Part shown: positions 59,601-64,000 of the stretch, piece by piece | How positions within the stretch are numbered: position 1 is the first letter of the stretch | Layout: every line of letters starts with the position of its first letter | Source: Monosporascus cannonballus | Taxonomy: Eukaryota > Ascomycota > Sordariomycetes > Xylariales | DNA length: 64,000 bases | Direction of reading: 5' to 3' | NCBI GenBank assembly: GCA_004154925.1 | Contig: QJNS01000161.1 | Span: 1 to 64,000, forward strand | Program-made: the position numbers and the translations under genes | Notes under the pieces: model-generated | What the model was told of the DNA's origin: nothing | The model's input: the letters and a program-made list of their open reading frames with translations, nothing else | Database searches by the model: none

Positions 59601-62600
59601 AAATAAATTTTATTATTATATGTTAAAAAATATAAATTATTTACTATTATATATATATTAATATATATTTTACTTACGATAATATCGGAATAATATTTAA
59701 ATAAATATTTCGGGACTTTAATTATATATATATAATTTATAAAAAATTAATAAGAAATGTATTTATATATTTTAATAATTTTTAAATTTTATTTTCATCA
59801 AATCCTAAAAAATTACTAAATAATATATAATATTATTCGTTTTTTTCCTTATATTAAAATATAATAATAAAATTATCGATACGAATAATACGGATTATTA
59901 AATAATAAATTTTTAAAACCGCGAAATAAACGTCCTTTATATTATAAATTTAACCGGCGTATATTTTTTAAAAAACCGTATAATTCGGACCGTTAGCCGT
60001 TTTCGGAAATTTATAATTTATAATAATTTATATAATATAAATAATATTAAAAATATGGTAATTTTATGGTACCGATTAAAAAAAATATAAAATCATAATA
60101 TATCTTATAATATATATTATATAAATATTATTTTCATAATATTAAACGAAAAGAAAATCCGTAATTACATATTATTAATTACCAAATAAATAACCTTATA
60201 CAAAGATTAAATTTTTAAGTATTACGGCATATTCGGTATTAAAATTAAAGATTTCGGCGGTTACCCGGAATATCTAATTATTACTATACCTATATAAGAT
60301 TTTGATATAAAGAAATTCTTAGAACTAGCCGGGAAAAAAACAGAGGAATTCTTAGAACCAACCGGGAACTTAGCTATGCCTACAAAAAGAAAACGCGGCG
60401 AAAAAAAAACTAGATCCGGCCGTCGACTTTTACTAAAGGAACTAAAAAGCCCCAGTTCGAAAAAGAAATAATTACCAAAATTTCCAACGAAATAACGACG
60501 AAATATATAGGCGGCTTCGAAAAATATTAATTAGGACCGTACGCCGATAAATATTAATCTTAATTATAAAAAAAAGGTTACAAAACGTAATTAATAAAGA
60601 TTTATTTTAAATCCGAGATTTTAAATATTTTAAATTAATATTTTAATAAAAGCAGACGCCGGAATAATTATATTAATAATAAAAAAATAACCTTTTTAAT
60701 ATTGGCGAAAAATTATTTATATTATTTATTTACCCGCATAATTGATTTTTTACCTTAATTATTTAACCCGAATTAAAGTATTTTAATGGTTAAAAAATAA
60801 AAATATTTTAAGAATTAATATAATAAATTTAAAGAAAAAAAACCGGAAAATAAAATTCAAAAGATTTTAATTCGGTGTTATAAATTAAAGGCTATAAGTT
60901 AAAGAAATAATTTGTTAATAATTATAATAAATTATAATTTGAATTACGTAATATCAAATTTTCTTAATTCTTTTAATTAAAAAAATCTATTATATATTTG
61001 TTACGGCATATAATTAATCCGGATTAAGACAAATTAATATTTCTTATAAAGTTTAACCAATTAAAATTAATAAAAATAATGAATTTAATAAATAAATAAT
61101 CTATTAATAATTTTAATTAATATTATATAATTATTTATAATTATCGCGTTTTACGACCGTAACGCCGTACCGAAATCGAATACGTTTTTTGTTTTTTAAT
61201 TTAATATCGCAATTATTTTTTAATTTATTATTAATATTATTATTCGATAAATACCGTTTATTTTTATTGCGTAATTCCTTAATTTCGATAAGGATTATTA
61301 TTTCGATTTTTTTCCCGATATATTATTTATAACATTAAGTTACGGATTATTACGTTTTGGCGACGCCGGCAATTCCGATAATAATATAAAAATAAAGAAA
61401 TTATATAAATATAAGTATAATAACGAAAACGGAGCTAAAAAATTAAAAATATTTGGGAATAATAAGTTTTATATTAATATTATAAATAAAAAAAATAAAA
61501 TAAGCTTTTAATTAAGATTACCTAATATATTACGAATTACGCATATAAGTATAAGCGTTATTATAACCGAAATTGCGATTTTAAATCGCGAAAATATATA
61601 AATTATGTACTAATTTGGTATTTAAATTATTAAAATTATCGTTAAACCGTTAATTATTAATTTAAACCGAACGATCGTATACGGTATACTTTAATTAGGA
61701 TAAAACGCAACTTAAGGTAGCTTTATAATTTTTTCCGATATTTATTAAATTTATAACGTAATAATAGTCCGTAACCTATATAGATCGGTTTGCGGTATAG
61801 GATATAATGCCGTTATTTTCGATTAAGCAAATCTTATAGTTTGCTGAAAATTATTTATATTTTTTGTAAAATCGAAAATATAACTTTTTCGTATATTACA
61901 TATAATACAAAAAATAAGCGGTTTTTTAAAATATCCTAATATTATTATTTATCGAAATCAGAAACCGTTTTAATTAATTTAATTATATTTTAAATTAAAT
62001 ATAGACTTTTAATTTCGTTTAATTTATTCGGGAACTTATTAAGTAATAACTATTTAAATTTAATAAAAATAAATATTTATTTTATCTTTTTACCGCCAAA
62101 CGGAAATAACCGCATTAAAAGTAATTCGTTCGCCCGTCGTTTATATTAGGATTTTATTATTTTTTAAGTAATCGCCTTTACCGAACCGGCTTTTAGTTAT
62201 TTTTATATAAATATTTTCGAATTTAAAGGTTTAAATATATGGAAAAAATTAGGCGTATATATGTTGTAATAAGGTTTAACCGGAATTAAATTATTACGAT
62301 TTTTTTTAATATAATAATTTTTTTTTAAATATGCCAAAATTATTTTATATATATATTTGCTATTAAATAATAGGTATTATTAAGGCCGTATTTTTATTCG
62401 ATACCGCAAATTAAAATTATTTTATTTCGAAAGTTTAAAAGCAATATTTTAATTGGCCGAAAATTAAAATTAAAATTCGATAATTATTTTGTTTTAATCG
62501 AAATTCTTCGCGATATATTCCGTATCTTTTTTTTATTATCCGAATCCGTTATATCGTTTTTTATTACGACCTTTATGTTTTTATAGGTAATATAATTTTT

Positions 62601-64000
62601 AACTTGCCGGGCCTAAATCTTTTTCGTTATTTTATCCTTTTTTGAAATAAACAGCTCGGTTTTATACTTATCGAACGCTTAATAAGGTACAAATAATATA
62701 ACTTATTTATAATTAATTATATTTAATTATTTATAATTACGAACCGTTTAATTAAATCGTTATTATATATTTTTAATAGAAAAGTTTTATAATATATCTT
62801 ATTATATTATTCGATTAATATCTAAGATATTTATACTTAATTTAAAAACGATAATAAATACGACGATACGGATAAAATTATCCCATTATTTTAAATTATT
62901 ATATATATAAATTTAATTCCCGTAAAGTATTTCGGAATTATAAAATTTAATAGTTTTTTTATAACTTTCGACGAATACCCCCGGTTTATTATAGTTTTAA
63001 TTAGTTAATTGCGGATATTTATAATTTTCATTTTATTATTAATATAAATAATAGTTTTAATAATAAAACGTAAATTATTAAGCTGGATTAAAAGAATATT
63101 ACTTAGTAATCCGGATATATTAATTATTAGGAAATTTAAATAACTTTAATTTAAACGTTAATTTTTAGATATAAGAAAAATAATAATATTGATTTCGAAA
63201 CGATTAATATTAAAATATCGGATTTTTATTTTATAACCATGTTTAATTAAGCCGCCAATTTAACGAAAACCGCCATATTTTATAATTTATTTTTTATAAT
63301 ATTATTAATAATTATTATACACGGAAAGTAATATATATAAATAAAGAAAATAAAGCGTAAATTGCAGATATTAATATATTTAGGCCGGAAGTTTTGTTAT
63401 TTCAATTATAAATATATTTCGTCAATAGTAATTAAACTATATTATTATTCGAAAATAAAATTTAATATAATAATATAAAATTAATCGTTCGATATTTATT
63501 TAAAATTAAGAATAATATGGTTATGCCGGCCGGTAATTATATAATTAAATATTTTTAAATTAAACTTTTTCGTATTTGCAAATATTAAGATAAAAGTAAA
63601 ATATAAAATTATTAATATAAAAATTTATTATTTTTTTGTTAACTTACTTAATAATATAATTTAAATAATAATTAAATCGGTTATTTAAAAAAAGATTCAA
63701 ATAATTAAAATTTTCTCAAAATTTATTTTAATAACGAAAAAAATATTAAATTTTCTGAAAACCAAATTATATATTATATTAATTTATTTTTTCCGTAAAA
63801 TATGGCCTTATTTATTAAATATAACGCTTAATATAAGGCGAATAAATCGACGGCGTAAGGTTTCCGGAAGGTTATCGACCGTATATATCACGTTAACATA
63901 TAGGTTAATTACGTTTATATCGACAAAAGACCGGTAAAAATATTAAATAAAAATAAACGTTTCGTTTTGAAAAATTAAATATTCGAAAATTTATGATATT
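53687..64000 (+). mobile_element. 11-kb TIR element X, copy 2 (inverted, runs off the window)
   Basis: Starts TTACCTCAGCTAGCTCAGGC at 53687, the same terminus as the inner end of X1 on the other strand. Matching landmarks run through the whole arm: 40126 with 58456, 38051 with 60398, and 34581 with 63882. The flank before it is GCTTTTTA, unlike the X1 flank, so it is an independent insertion. From the landmark offsets its far end should lie about 560 bases beyond the window, followed by GCTTTTTA. It is RIP-mutated like X1, though it keeps a somewhat less damaged patch near 60,300-60,600. Confidence 0.75.
60376..60760 (+). pseudogene. RIP-killed ORF start in element X, family unknown
   Basis: From the ATG at 60376 the frame gives MPTKRKRGEKKTRSGRRLLL, a strongly basic, nuclear-localisation-like start, and then Lys/Ser-rich sequence. 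In a neighbouring frame sequence that reads as protein follows, with TAA where Gln is expected: LGPYADKY, then KKGYKT, IYFKSEIL, NKSRRRNNYINNKKITFLIL and YLFTRIIDF. X1 carries the same segment on its minus strand from about 38073, where the ATG reads ACG. The position, nuclear signal and Gln-to-stop pattern fit the start of a transposase or recombinase of X. I do not recognise the family. Confidence 0.4.

Larger units (their letters stand above)
33801..64000. other. RIP-mutated AT-rich compartment
   Basis: Apart from 53,205-53,700 and short element ends, the sequence is dominated by A and T with frequent TA and retained CG, while CA and TG are scarce. That is the footprint of RIP converting C to T at CpA on both strands. 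Reading frames are cut by TAA/TAG at positions where homologous proteins have Gln. Every mobile element described below lies in it. The longest open frames here are under 90 codons and none is credible as a gene. Confidence 0.9.

Overview
The window looks like a filamentous ascomycete (Pezizomycotina). Genes have short GT-AG introns of 52-111 bases with CTAAC-like branch points. The recognisable proteins are typical of that group: a Tma23-like nucleolar protein, a Gup1 O-acyltransferase, an Msb1-family morphogenesis protein and a C-terminal relic of a PKS-NRPS. There is also a long AT-rich tract with the signature of repeat-induced point mutation (RIP): CpA and TpG scarce, TpA abundant, CpG retained, and Gln codons turned into stops.

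Region 1 (1 to about 26,100) has balanced base composition and few genes. It holds five credible protein genes: TMA23-like (210-854, minus), a tubby-like-fold protein (1709-2407, minus), GUP1 (3220-5373, plus, five exons), a conserved 668-residue protein of unknown function (12304-14310, plus) and MSB1-like (17684-21004, minus, five exons). Between them are long stretches of 3 to 7 kb in which I recognise almost nothing.

Region 2 (about 26,100 to 33,690) is a graveyard next to the repeats. It contains a frameshifted coiled-coil ORF, the ACP-C-A-T-R tail of a PKS-NRPS with frameshifts, a stop and a deleted NADP-binding loop, and the C-terminal end of an FAD-dependent fumarate-reductase-like gene broken by an assembly gap (10 N plus an 81-base poly-C run). 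A Cys-rich single-pass membrane protein gene, probably intact except for an unclear 5' end, lies at the repeat border.

Region 3 (33,688-64,000) is a RIP-degraded nest of mobile elements. A small Tc1/mariner-like element (M) has a 44-base perfect inverted terminal match at 33,688 and 53,311. It is split twice: by an 11-kb TIR element (X1, 33,899-44,879, with a perfect 8-base target-site duplication) and by a 7.1-kb Ty3/gypsy LTR retrotransposon (G, 45,420-52,496, minus strand). A second copy of the 11-kb element (X2) starts at 53,687 in the opposite orientation and runs off the window. The two copies form an inverted repeat with arms over 10 kb. A 375-base stretch of normal composition between M and X2 (53,312-53,686) escaped RIP. 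No functional gene is credible in this region. X belongs to no family I could name and is the main candidate for something undescribed.
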